This document shows, piece after piece, positions 44,701 to 56,499 of a stretch of DNA of 64,000 nucleotides. Below the pieces are notes generated by a model, which was not told where the DNA came from, did not search any database, and worked only from the letters and a program-made list of their open reading frames with translations. How positions within the stretch are numbered: position 1 is the stretch's first letter; each line of letters opens with the position of its first letter. Source of the DNA: Sodiomyces alkalinus F11 (lineage: Eukaryota > Ascomycota > Sordariomycetes > Glomerellales > Plectosphaerellaceae); the NCBI RefSeq assembly GCF_003711515.1, contig NW_021167086.1, positions 891,149-955,148 on the forward strand, in the 5' to 3' direction. The translations under genes were made by a program, and so were the position numbers.

Positions 44701-46994
44701 GAAAGATTCTCCAGGTCTTCGTCTATCACGACGCGGCCTGGATTCAGGAAGTCCATCAGGGCCGACAGCTCGGCCAGGTTGTTCTGAATCGGGGTTCCGG
44801 TGATCAAGACCTTGGAAGGGACACCGAAGCTCACAAGCTTGGCGTAGAGCTGCGATTCGCGGTTCTTCAGACGGTGCGCCTCGTCCACGAGAAGTGATTG
44901 CCACTTGATGGTTTGGAGAAAGGCCCAATCTTGAAGGATCATCTCATACGAGGTGATCAGGGCGTTGAACTTGGGCTTCTTCGGATTGCCGTTGATCAAC
45001 AACTCATTCTCTCGGATCGTCTGCCGCGCTGTTTCGTTGCCCAAGTAGACGACGTAGTTTATGTCGGGCGACCAGTGGTCAAACGTATCACCCCACGCAG
45101 GGATAACACTGAGCGGAGCAACAATGAGAAATGGGCCTTCTTGGCCACGGCAGTTACGAAGCCAACTGAGAAACGAGACGCTCTGCACGGTTTTGCCCAA
45201 GCCCATTTCGTCAGCTAGGATGACGTTGTTCGCACGGGTCCAGTTGAGGCAAAGGAAGTTGAGGCCTCTGAGCTGAAAGCTTCGCAACTCGCCGCCCTGG
45301 ATGTACTCGGGTTGCGACTCGAGCTTGGTCATCCGGCTTCGAGTATCCGGATTCGTTTCCTTCCGGTCAGAGACCCACTGACGGGAGGAGCGGTCCAGGA
45401 ACTGATCTATCTTCTCCTGGAAGTCTTGGCTGATGGCGGAGGCGGCCTCCCAGGTGCACTCGTCATAGTAGCAGCCTTTCCACTTGATGAGATACTCGGT
45501 CTCCTCCTCGCCATCTCGGACAGCGACGACTCTGTCTACCTTGGTGTAGTCCGCGAGGGCCTCTTCAGCACGCTCACGGTCAAGGAAGAACTGCTCCTTC
45601 GTCTCTGGCGGCACATCGTATCCGAAGCGGATATATAGCTCGTTCTCAACAACCACCCTGTAATAGTTCTCCACTTTCCTGTAGCCACGTGTGTTGCGTA
45701 GAGTGTCAAGGTCCTCCCACGTATCGTGTAGATGAGATCTGCCCTGCCATTTGATGAAGTACTCGAAGTCATTTCGAGTAACGTTCTCGTCAAGTTCGAG
45801 GTCGTCTTTCAGCCGGTGCCGCAGCACCTTGTCGATGTAGGGAGAGTTATCTACCTCCGTATAGTAGTATTGAGCGGGCTCTTCGTCTTCCTCTTCGGCA
45901 TCGCTTTCTTCGTAGGCGCCTTGCTGAATCTGGGCGGCTCGACGGCTCGACCAACGCTTCTCGACGAGAAGCGACGATGGTTCGGCTTCCCGTTGACGAC
46001 GGGCCTTCTTTCGGAAGAGTTTTGCGCGGGCTCCCCCGTAGGTATCCGAGTCGGAATCATTGAAAGACGCTTGTTGCGCGGGTGTAGTACGTTTGGAAGC
46101 TTCAGGGAACACTTATGTGTTAGCAGTGGAAGGGGAGGGGACAGTAGGGGGAGGGCCGGTCGAGGTGGAAGGGAATATGCTGGAGCAGAGGAGGTACTCA
46201 CATCGTTGAGATGTCTCTACGCGACGTCGTTTCGCACCTCTTCGGTTAGCGGGCACAATATCAGAGTCGCTTTCATCGTCTGACTCAATCTAAGGTTATG
46301 TCAGTGATAAGAGGCATGGAAGGCGGGGAGGATGGGAGGATGGGAGGATGGGAGGATGGGAGGATGGGAGGATGGGAGGATGGGAGGATGGGAGGATGGG
46401 AGGATGGGAGGATGGGAGGATGGGAGGATGGGAGGATGGGAGAACGGGGGGAGGGAAAGGAGCAGAGGGGAGACGCACGATTTTTCGTTGTTGGGTTGGC
46501 CGTCCCTATTGGCGAAAATTAGGCATTGAGAAAAATCAAATCAAAGGATACTGAGAGAATCGTACACTTCTCCTCAGGCCATATAGCTCTGGATTGGCCT
46601 TGATATAGGCGTCTTCCTCAACGGCAGCCTTACGCTTGGCAGGCCTGGAGGAGCTATTGGAGCTCTTGGAGCTCGACCTCGCGTCACCAGCGCCGTCACT
46701 TTGCGCAGTAGCAAGATCATCGTCTGCTTCATCATCCATATCAAAGTCGGCATCATCGGATGCATTGTTCTCATCGGTAGAGCTACTGCTCTCGGCGAAG
46801 TCGTGACCGCCGTTCGCGTACACGGTCGAATCTTCCGGGTCGGGGGACGGCGACGCGGCAAGAGAGGCACCGGCATTTTGTGTATCGGAGAGCTCGCTAT
46901 CGCTCCTGCGGTGATTAACGGGTTGGGGGGAGCTAGAGACCGATCCGGGTGACGGATGGCCATTTGGAGAGCCATCTCGGATCGGGCTAGACAT
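41768..46994 (-). CDS. CHD1: CHD1 chromatin remodeling ATPase
   Basis: Four exons: 46994-46566, 46289-46202, 46099-42013 and 41924-41768, closing in frame at 1586 residues. The start MSSPIRDG is chosen as the ATG opening the acidic/Ser-rich N-terminus that ends ELYGLRRS before intron 1. CHD1 slides and spaces nucleosomes during transcription elongation in the nucleus. Domains: tandem chromodomains (about 250-430; FEYFIKWQGRSHLHDTWEDL and YLIKWKGCYYDECTWE), SNF2 ATPase with Walker A ADEMGLGKT (about 468) and DEAH box (about 577), helicase C with RAHRIGQ (about 865), SANT-SLIDE DNA-binding region (from about 1088), a charged Lys/Arg/Asp stretch, then the C-terminal CHDCT2-like helical domain (AMLWYLLKPVRENFEKIL, about 1475) completed by exon 4 (EFLANLWPVD). 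Intron 1 (276 bp) is unusually long and holds an 8-bp minisatellite. Confidence 0.95.
46327..46442. repeat. 8-bp minisatellite (GGGAGGAT, ~14 copies) within CHD1 intron 1
   Basis: About 14 near-perfect tandem units spanning 115 bp, ending where the unit decays to GGGAGAACGGGG. It lies wholly inside the 276-bp first intron of CHD1 (46565-46290). On the transcript it reads as a pyrimidine-rich ATCCTCCC array placed shortly before the acceptor. Confidence 0.95.
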
Positions 46995-47652
46995 CGTGAC
47001 GGTGTAAGCCGGGATAGTCTGCTGGATGGAAACCGTGTCAGTAAGGCATGGACGGGCAAAACTTTGCAAACCGTAGGCATTAACAGAGCCAGCAGAATTA
47101 AGCGACCGGTAAAGACGAAAAGGGGAGAGAAATAAGTAGACAATTGCCAGCATAGCATCATGAGCGCATCGCGGGATGATATTGATCAAGTCGAGGCTGA
47201 GAGATGATGGAATTGCAATTGAACCCGCCGGGCTGGCCAAACGGGCCTCGACAAGACACAACGGCATCCGCGTCGTAGACAACCATCAATTTCATCAAAA
47301 ATAAATCTTCAGACGGGCTCTAGGGGCCGGCCGGAGGCAGATACCGTGTCGGCCGATGCCAGCTCCGAGATCAAAGTGATGGCCTCGCGACTACAGAGGC
47401 GACGACAAGGCAGGGGCCAAGCACGTTAGACATGGGGCAACTTACGATTCATGAAAGGTATGCCCCTAGGCAGAAGTAGCCATGTAGTTTAATTCAAGAA
47501 ATCTGGGGGGAAAAGTATCACAGGTTCCCTACGATATGGGACACCGGGGGTGTGGTGCGGATTCGGGCCTGGATGGTAAGAGGTGCGTTGGAATATGGGA
47601 ACATGAGGTAGGTCAGTCGGTCGGTATGGTGGAGGCAGCAGAAAAGAATTGA

Positions 47653-47698
47653 TTAGGTAGGTAGGTAAGGTAGGTAAGGTAGGTAGGTTAGGTTAGGT
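47653..47698. repeat. TAGG/TAAGG-type degenerate tandem repeat
   Basis: About ten short units of TAGG, GTAGG and TTAGG type in a row. Superficially telomere-like but not TTAGGG. The same words recur singly across intergenic DNA in this window. Confidence 0.8.
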
Positions 47699-48873
47699 CG
47701 GTACGGAAGTACTGGAAAAGTGGGACAAACGCCTATACCCAACCACCACCACAGTGCTCAAGCCATCGAAAAGAGCGAAACCAATGGCAGGCGCACGTGA
47801 CTAGTCGTCCGTCATGTCCCAATACACACGGAGTAATGCTCCGTACGGACTTGTCCATACAGTACTAATAATCTCTTTGTACGGTGTGCACGGCGTTACT
47901 GGCCTTGCTGAGAACGGCTTTAGAATTTTCGGGATCCGTATCCCGTACACAGTCATACTCGTATTTACTTCGTAGGACAGGCTTTGGTAAGCGGTTGCAA
48001 TGCTCCCGACTCCGTCTGATAGTCATCCACATCCACATCCACTCCCTTCCCCCCCGTCTCTAAGCAGGCAGGCCCTTGAAACTGTCGTCGCCTCTGAAAT
48101 AAATCAGCTACGCGCTGACGCTTTGGTCCTTCGTCCCTCGCGCTAGCCGCTCCGCTAGGATAAGACATATATCTCCGGGAATATGCCACCAAGCGTCATT
48201 CTCCGCCCAGCTCTTCGTGTCTAGGTCTCTTGGGCTTCTCCACGGCTGAATTCAACGTGGGGAACTCTTGGGGTGTTTGCCCAGTGGGAGAGGTTGCTAC
48301 CTATGTTCTCTCAGTCTGAATCTGAACATTCAAGATCATTGCCGCTCGTCTCTACATAGCCAAGAAGGACTATTGTTGGGTTGATGTCTGATGAGACTTC
48401 AGTTCCTTGTTTATTTCCCAGTATGCCGCGCAGCTGAAGTATAGCTCTCCTGATAATCCCGCTATCATGAAGCTCAGCTAGTCTAATGAGGACGTTCTTC
48501 GTATTTTCTCCTGGCCTTCTTTGGCATGGGCCTCTGGCTGATCTGGAGGAGGTCGACATGCAGAAAGTGATACTGTAGTATGACCAGCGGAAAGCTCTCC
48601 GACATATTGAGTTGGAATTGTCAAGACGTGCTCAACTAGCGGTCAACCTCACTGTTTGAAGCATCTATACCATCGTACCTAGGCAGACAAGGCCGAGAGG
48701 TCATGAACGTTACCTACCTTACCTAAGGGTATCCGCCTCAACTCCAGCTCGCTCGGAATATACCTATTCGCCACACATTCTCTACCGCGGGCGATACCTT
48801 AATAATCCATAGGTACCCATGTTTACATGCTATTGCCGTTTGGAATAAAATATTTTTTATTATTCAAAGTATC

Positions 48874-48898
48874 TCAACTCATAAACTCATAAACTCAT
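48874..48898. repeat. Three tandem ACTCATAA octamers
   Basis: Three near-perfect 8-bp units in the RLI1 upstream region. Confidence 0.8.
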
Positions 48899-49452
48899 AG
48901 GGATCGTGTTGATGTACTGGCAACATATGGAGCACCGTTATAAGGTAGACAACGGTCGACTGCAGAGTACCGTAGAAAGGCGGGGCAATTTGCCCACTAC
49001 CCTACCCCGCCGGGTTTGGGCGATTCACAGACCACTAAAATTTGATGACCAGCTTGCGCCGTTCGATTCATTCGTGGAGGGGTTGGTTGTTTCTTCGGTG
49101 TGGACTAAAACCCAAACAACCTGTTTTTTTCTTCTTCATCCTCAACTGCCCCTTCCCCTCCTGCATTTACCCGACATCGAAGGGGGAAAAAGAGAAACCG
49201 AGTCCTTCCTCGTCATCATCTCATTTTCTACCGATATATATTTTCTCTTTTCCTTCGCTGTCGAGATCTGCGCTCGAGGCGGCTCATCGACCCCGCCATC
49301 GGCATCATTCCATTTTAACCCCGCGGAGGCTGCAGACTGCACAAGATCGCCACCTCGCGCACCTTCAACCATACCGCGTAGTAGATCGTGAAAGGCAATA
49401 GCTCAGGAAAAGAACGGAAAAAAAAAAAGGAAGAAAAAAAAAGGAAAACAAG

Positions 49453-51458
49453 ATGGCCGACAAACTCACCCGTGTCGCTATCGTGAACAGCGACAAATGC
49501 AAGCCCAAGAAGTGTCGACAGGAATGCAAAAAGTCTTGCCCCGTCGTCCGCTCTGGCAAGCTTTGCATCGAGGTTTCCCCGGAGTCACGCATCGCCTACC
49601 TGTCCGAGTCGCTCTGCATCGGTTGCGGTATCTGCCCCAAGAAATGCCCCTTCGGCGCCATCACCATCATCAACCTGCCCACCAATCTGGAGACCCAGGT
49701 CACCCATCGTTATTCCGCCAATTCCTTCAAGCTGCATCGTTTGCCCATGCCCCGCCCGGGCAACGTCCTGGGCTTGGTAGGAACAAACGGTATCGGAAAG
49801 AGCACGGCACTGAAAATTCTTAGCGGCAAGCTCAAGCCAAACCTCGGAAGGTATGACAATCCTCCTGACTGGGAGGATGTCATCAGGTACTTCCGTGGCT
49901 CCGAGCTGCAGAGTGAGTTTTTCTTTTCGCTTATCACCCTCTTCTTCTTCTTCTTCTTCTTTTCATCGCCTTTGATACTGACTTTGTTTGTTTGTCGCCC
50001 AGACTACTTTACCAAGCTGCTGGAAGATGATCTCAAGGCTGTCGTCAAGCCCCAGTATGTCGACCAGATTCCCAAGGCCGTCCGGGGCCCGCAAAAGACC
50101 GTCAAGGCCTTGATCGATGCCCAGAGCAACATGGACAACAAGGCCGAGGTCTGCGACACTCTGGAGCTCAACCACATCATGGACCGTGAGATCAACCTGC
50201 TGTCGGGTGGTGAGCTGCAGCGTTTCGCCATCGGCACCGTCTGTGTCCGCCAGGCCGACGTTTACATGTTCGACGAGCCTTCGTCCTACCTCGACGTCAA
50301 GCAGCGTCTGAGCGCCGCCCGTATCATCCGCTCCCTGTTGCGGGATAACGGCTACGTCATCGTCGTTGAGCACGACTTGTCCGTCCTCGATTACCTTTCT
50401 GACTACATCTGCGTCCTCTACGGCCGGCCCGCCGTCTACGGCGTCGTCACCCTCCCGCAGTCGGTCCGCGAGGGCATCAACATCTTCCTCGACGGCCACA
50501 TCCCCACCGAGAACCTGCGTTTCCGCGAGGAGTCGTTGACCTTCCGTATCGCCGAAGGAACCGAAGAATACGCCCTCGACAGGTCCCGCGCCTTCAAGTA
50601 CCCCAAGATGGAGAAGATGCTCGGCAACTTCCGTCTGCGCATCGACGCCGGCGAGTTCACCGACTCGGAAATCATCGTCATGATGGGCGAGAACGGCACC
50701 GGCAAGACCACCTTCTGTCGCCTGCTCGCCGGCGCCCTCAAGCCCGACACCAAGTCCCAGATGCCCGAGATGCGCATCAGCATGAAGCCGCAGACCATCA
50801 CCCCCAAGTTCGAGGGCACCGTCCGCCAGCTCTTCTTCAAGAAGATCAAGGCCGCCTTCCTGTCGCCCCAGTTCCAGACCGACGTCGTCAAACCCCTCAA
50901 GCTGGACGACTTCATCGACCAGGAGGTCAAGAACCTGTCCGGTGGTGAATTGCAGCGCGTCGCCATTGTGCTCGCCCTCGGCATGCCTGCCGACATCTAC
51001 CTCATCGACGAGCCCTCGGCCTACCTGGACTCCGAGCAGCGTATCATCGCGTCGCGCGTCATCAAGCGCTTCATCATGCACGCCAAGAAGACCGCCTTCG
51101 TCGTCGAGCACGACTTCATCATGGCTACCTATCTCGCTGACCGCGTCATCGTCTTCGACGGCCAGCCGGGTATCGATGCGCACGCCAACAGGCCCGAGTC
51201 GCTGCTCACTGGCTGCAACAGCTTCCTCAAGAACCTGGACGTCACCTTCCGCCGCGATCCTACCAACTTCCGTCCTCGCATCAACAAGAACAGCTCTCAG
51301 CTCGACACCGAACAGAAGCTGAGCGGCAACTACGTAAGTTCCTACTCCCCCCCCCCTCTCTCTGTCTCTCTCACCGGTGGTATGCATGCATCCTGCTGAC
51401 AAAACTCTTCCTCCGCTAGTTCTTCTTGGACGAGGTAGACAAGCCCTCAACGAGTTGA
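49453..51458 (+). CDS. RLI1: ABCE1/Rli1, ribosome recycling ATPase
   Basis: Three exons: 49453-49912, 50003-51333 and 51420-51458, giving 609 residues, the normal family length. The last exon encodes only 12 residues ([12 protein letters not shown]). ABCE1 splits post-termination ribosomes and aids initiation complexes and 40S export. The N-terminus binds two 4Fe-4S clusters through [14 protein letters not shown] and [12 protein letters not shown] (about residues 16-65). ABC domain 1 has Walker [10 protein letters not shown] (about 112), signature LSGGELQRF and Walker B MFDEPS. ABC domain 2 has [18 protein letters not shown] and [11 protein letters not shown] hinge follows each. Intron 1 (90 bp, GTGAGT, CGCCCAG) and intron 2 (86 bp, GTAAGT, CCGCTAG) are well formed. 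Intron 1 has no stop and is a multiple of three, so annotation programs may wrongly retain it. Confidence 0.97.
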
Positions 51459-52661
51459 AAAGGGCATCCCTAAGGATTCCACCCCTAACCGACGCGGTCA
51501 CGGTCAGGGTCACGGTTACGAAGCATGGCATAGAGGCGTTTTAGGCGTTCAAAAAGGGGAGCATATGAAGCCGAAGAAACGGGCTTCCGGCAATGGTGAT
51601 CACGGGTCGGGTTTAGGAGATTGTGCCATGACGGATGACGAAGATGATGCCGACGACGACTGACAACGGCGACGGCAGTCTATCCCCTGTTGCCTGGTCC
51701 TACGAGAAGTTGCGGTTTGTCTGGAGGAAGGGGCTGGATGGAGGCCATGTTGGCTTTTTCATTTTTGCACTGCACGTCTTTTTTGGTTCCTTCTTTTTCC
51801 TTCTTCGCAGCTTGCTTCTTGCGATGCGGCGAGCGATGCCGGAAACCAACTCGGTCCTGGCTTAGCCGCCCACCGGCAGCACTCGCTTTTTTCATCGGCC
51901 TGCAGTTTATTTTCCGGATTTTTGTTTGCCTTTCTCTTTTGTGTTCCAACATCGCATCGCGTCAGATGCGACGAGATTTGGTGCAAGGGACTGGAGAGGC
52001 GAAAAACGGGGGCATGAGGGAAAGAGAGAGACAAACCGTGTTTCGTAGATTGAGGGGCAATGGATCAAGCAGGATGACTGCCGTCAGTTTTTCACCCAAG
52101 TGAGAAACAGGGAGGTTTGCCGCAGAGCGCGCCCGGGACCGACGTACCTGGCGACGCCTTTGCGAGCCGAGAAGAGACAGAAATGAATATATCAGAAGGG
52201 CCGCTGTCGGACCGAGCTTTTTATGTTTTACATGTATTGCTGAGCTCCGATGTGGTAGTAATATTTTTCTTGATATTCTCACCGACTAGAATTATGTGCA
52301 TTAAAAACGCCGAATCAAGGAAGAAACATACTAGGGCTACGTTCGATGTGTTGAGACACAACCAAAATAGAACGCTGAAGCCTTTAGCTAGCTATCGGCT
52401 TGTCGGTGAGTGAAGGCCTGGGTCAAGATCTCCAGTCGACGTACTACTGTAACTGAAGGTGAAAAGGGGGCGCCGAGAATGTGGTCGAGGGATCTGTATG
52501 CCGCATGTCATCTCGCCCACTATGACTGCAGTGATATGTAGTGTAGTTTCCGATACGTACTCGAAAAGACTCTCGGTCCCATAGCTCATCAACTAGCAAG
52601 GGCGCAAAGAGGGCGGGGACGGCAGCCAAAACGTTGGGCAGTCGGGGAACCAGAGGAGGGC
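51459..52661. other. Convergent intergenic region between RLI1 and PRP40
   Basis: 3' flanks of two convergent genes, with T-rich stretches (about 51775-51830). Open frames here have no motif or splice support. No gene seen. Confidence 0.65.
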
Positions 52662-55625
52662 TTAGTCCTCCTCAATCTCGCCCTCCTCAGAACCAGAGTG
52701 AATTGCGGGATCCTCCTTGACGGATTCCTTGACTGGTTCCTTGACTGGTTCTTTGACAGGTTCTTTGGCAGGTTCTTTGACAGGTTCTTTGACGGCTTCC
52801 TTGACAGCAGGCTCCTTAGCTGCCGATGGTGCAGGAGACGCGTCCTTCTGGACCCCATCACGAGCGGGAGTACGGCCACGTTCAGCCGATGGCTCCTTTT
52901 TCAGTCGCTGGAAGATTTGTTAGCAAGAGTATGCGGACACATGTGGTACAGCGCGTTTTTTTTTCTCACCTTGGAATCCCTCGACTCCCGACGTCCGTCG
53001 TCTTCATCGTCCCTACGACGACGGGAACCAGTTGGACGCTCATCACCATATGGAAGTTCATCATAAGACCCCATCCGGCGTCGGTAGGTTTGCTCGCGCT
53101 CGTCTTCTCTGTCGCGCCTCTCGCGATCGTAGAAGGTGTCATCACCACGGCGGGATCGGCCGGGGGGCCGGTCGTAGTCTCTATCCCGAACCACGTCCCG
53201 TTCGCGTTCTCGCTCTCGCTCTCGCTCTCTATCCCGGTCACGGTCACGGCCACGGTCACGGTCACGGTCACGGTCTCGATCCCGCTCCCGGTCGCGCTCC
53301 CGGTCACGGTCACGATCACGATCACGCTCCCTCTCACGGTCTCGCTCACGATGGTCTCGATCGCGGCGGGGCGGGGTCGAGGGCCGTCGATCGGCGGACA
53401 AGAGACTCTCGGCCATGGTCGACTTGCGGTGGTTTCGTTCTCGCTCGGCGATGGCCTTCCGTCTGTCGGCTTCGTAGGCATCTACTTCCGGACTACGGCT
53501 GCGCCTACCAGGCCGCCCACTGTGACGATGAGACCTCTCCCCTCTCGAATGATCCCTCTCACGGGCCCGGTATGCATCACGCTCGCTCGAGACGCGGTCT
53601 CGGCGCCGACGACGATCCCTCTCGGCCTCCTCGTCTTTCTCGCGCAGGCGACGGACGAATTTATCAAAGGCCGCAATCCTTGCTTCCTCGGAGCCTACAA
53701 CCTGGAAGGTAGGTGCGTCCACCAGCCGTGGCCTGACCTTCTCCCAAGTATCGCCGACAACAATGGGAGGTTCCACCCGTTTCATATAAGCGCGTAGATC
53801 GTCGGCCGCCCGTCGTTGTTGGCGTTCAGAGTGCCTATCCTCTTCCGGTCGCCTAGATTTCTTCTCTTGGAGCTAGGCCTTGTGTTAGTTCGATAGGGCG
53901 GGCTAGATCTGGGATGATGGCCAAGTACTTACGCGTTCGAAAATAATAGACAGGATGCCGCGGTCAATGTTAGCAGTGCGCCGGTTCTTTCTGACAACCT
54001 CGAAGAATTCCTCAAACGTCGTCTTGGGGGTGACTTCAAACCGCTCATCCTGACGAATGCAACGTTAATACACCATGCAGCTTAGAGAAACCGAACAAAG
54101 CTCGGAAGAGCGGGATACTGGACTTACATCAAGGGCGTCGAGAACCTCGTTCCTTGGCGTCCGCAGCGCCTTTTCCTCCTCCTCAACGACATCCCAGAAG
54201 AGCTCCTGAGGCGTGGAGCCTGGCTGGCCCAGCATGGCCTTGTAGCGATCGTCGTCCTCGGCCAGGGGAAAGAACTGGCTCCACTTGGTGGCAGCATTGA
54301 TTTTCCCCTGCTTCCTAAGCTCGCTCAGGAGGCTCAAAAATCCGTCTCGCGCTTGGCGTTCCCTACGGAACTTCCTGTTCTTCTGTTCCTGCTTTGAGTC
54401 GTTGAAGGCACGCTCGAGCGACTTGATGTGATTTTGGAAGGCAGTCAAGACGTCAAACCGGCTCAGGGTCTTATACTTCTCGTCCTGCTGGAATGGGGGA
54501 GTGGAAGTGATGATACCTTCCGCGTCGGACCAGCGGGTGTAGGGCTCCAGGTTGAGCTTCGGGAGTAGTTCGATGAGTCCGTCCATAGCGGACCTGCGCG
54601 AGCCAGCCTTCTGGTCGAGGTGGGCTTTCTTCAGCCCGATGATGTATTCCTCGAACAACTGACGGCGTTCGTTTTCGTCATCGGTGGAGCGGAACAGGGT
54701 CTCGCCCTCGATCATGCGCCGAGCCGTCTTCCAGCGAGTATAGTGCTTGATCTCAGGCTGTCTCTTGAGCATCGTCTCGAAGTCAGCGCGAAGCTTGTTC
54801 AGTCTTCCCTGGGCGCGCTCCCTGTCCTGCACAATCACGTCGTGGCAGTACTTCTCAAAGGCGGCCTTCCTGTCCCTCGGGTCCTTGATTGCCCTGTACT
54901 GGGGATCCCTGGCGATGGTCCGGAGGGTTTGCTCCCAGGTCCAGTCTGCCTGGACACCGCTTCGACGGAGAAGCTTGATGAAGGCAGCCTCGGCCTCTTC
55001 GAAAGTCGCGTACTCGGGGTCGTTGCTGGCGGGCACGAAAGTCCTGGCGGGGGCGTCGCCGCCGTACATTGACTGGCGCGAATCAGAGACGTGTTCCCTA
55101 TCGCGGCCGTCACGATGATCATGGCCGGAGGCCGGGATCGCACTACCTGCATTGTAAGGGATCGGGGCCCTGATTCGGTTAGCTGATGATGTTATTTATA
55201 GGAGAGTGTGGGCCGGAAGAGGGGGGGAAGGACATACGCGGGAGTCGTGGGTGTGCCGGCTGCTCCCAGGGCATTCTTATAGACTTCGGGCATCTCCCAC
55301 GAGCTCTGTTTCGTTTCAGTGTTATACCAATACTTCCGACCACCCTCGGCAGTGTATTCCTTCCACGGTTGGTTCGCGAGAGCGCGCTGCACAGAAGTTA
55401 GCCGCCATCACAGTGAGATTGGTACTTTGGATTAGAAATAAGCCAAGGAAAAAGAAAGAAAAAAGAAAGAAAAATGTAGCATACCTCTGCGGGAGACATC
55501 ATATCCTCTGGCTTGGTCCATTGCGTGACCTTGGTGATTGCGTTGTAATAATAGACGCGGCCATCAGGAGTGCGATGCTCTTGCCACGGCCCCGGTTGGG
55601 GGAACGGGCTCGCAACGCCGTTCAT
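52662..55625 (-). CDS. PRP40: Pre-mRNA processing factor PRP40 (U1 snRNP)
   Basis: Six exons: 55625-55485, 55386-55238, 55169-54128, 54049-53933, 53872-52970 and 52907-52662, giving 865 residues closing in frame. PRP40 is a U1 snRNP component bridging the 5' splice site to branch-point factors. Start is the ATG giving [14 protein letters not shown]. Two WW domains lie at about 13-42 ([17 protein letters not shown] ... TQWTKPE) and 55-85 ([16 protein letters not shown] ... SSWEMPE). Several FF domains follow at about 150-480 ([44 protein letters not shown]). The C-terminal third (about 560-760) is a mixed-charge RD/RE tract typical of splicing factors. The extreme C-terminus has VKEP-type repeats and an acidic end (GEIEED). 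Introns are 98, 68, 78, 60 and 62 bp. Confidence 0.94.
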
Positions 55626-56499
55626 CGTGCCGTTGAAAATACTATCTCCAGGAGAGATGCGTAGCTGTAGATTACTCCTATACAGTGGATAATCCGAAAG
55701 AAAATTCGATGTGGAGGGTGAAGACGAGGGCTGTCGTGCGTGTGTAAGATGCGAATCTTTTTTTTTTTTCTTTTCTTTTTCTTTAAACAACACGCGAGGC
55801 GATGACAGAGGAATTGGAAGGGAAAACTGCGACCTGAAAGGACATTGTGGCTGGAGACCTTACCTAGTTTAGGTAGTTTGGAAGTTATTGTGGCGAAGAA
55901 GATGAGGTAATCGCGTCAGGGGGGTAGGTGCCGTACCTACCTACCCGGGTTTGGGGGGGTATAGGACAGAGCCCGATAACTGGTCAATCTGTCAACAGTC
56001 TTAGAACATCATGTCGACAGAAATTTCTCTGTCCTGGCTCTGGTCAGAGCAAAAGTCTCTGTCCGAGCTCTGACCTAGAAACCCCCCCTCCCGGGTAGGT
56101 AGGTAGTTACATAAGGTACCTTAGGTAATGTGCTTCGACATTTTGACCGACGGGTACCTCTCCGAAGTACCTTATCCCTTCAATACCTCACCGACGACCA
56201 CGACGACCGCGACGATAACCTCAAGACCACTCGATCCCCTCGCAATCTTACAACCTCCTCCCCTCTCGTCTTAAGGCCCGCGTGGGTCATTTTTACACAG
56301 GATTCTGCGGTCCCATTGAAGCTGAAGCCATTACATAGGCCGTTGTGTGGATGGGACTTCCCCTTCTTCTTCTTCCTCACTCACTGATCGAATTCGTCGC
56401 CTCGTATTATTCTTGACCGAATTCTCCGGCGACTCCCTATTCCCCTTTGACGACATGTTCATGATATAAGTCGACATATTATATAACTCTCAATCAAGA
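55626..56499. other. Divergent promoter region, PRP40 and TRS65
   Basis: The two genes point away from each other. It includes a T-run (about 55759-55770, an A-run in the PRP40 leader), a G-run, AGGTACCTTAGGT-type motifs (about 56112-56126) and GGGTAGGTAGGTAG. No gene seen. Confidence 0.65.

Larger units (their letters stand above)
46995..49452. other. Divergent intergenic region, CHD1 and RLI1 promoters
   Basis: It holds the CHD1 5' flank, TAGG-type repeats, an 8-bp ACTCATAA repeat and, right before RLI1 (about 49100-49452), a pyrimidine-rich promoter followed by an A-rich leader. Frames such as 48906-49391 show no motif. No gene seen. Confidence 0.6.

Noticed and set aside
47653..47698. 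Telomere-like TAGG repeats
   Set aside because: Units are TAGG, TAAGG and TTAGG in irregular order, not the TTAGGG telomere repeat of filamentous ascomycetes, and they lie mid-contig.
49963..51531. 522-codon minus-strand frame opposite RLI1
   Set aside because: Antisense shadow of RLI1; Val/Leu/Asp-rich with no domain.
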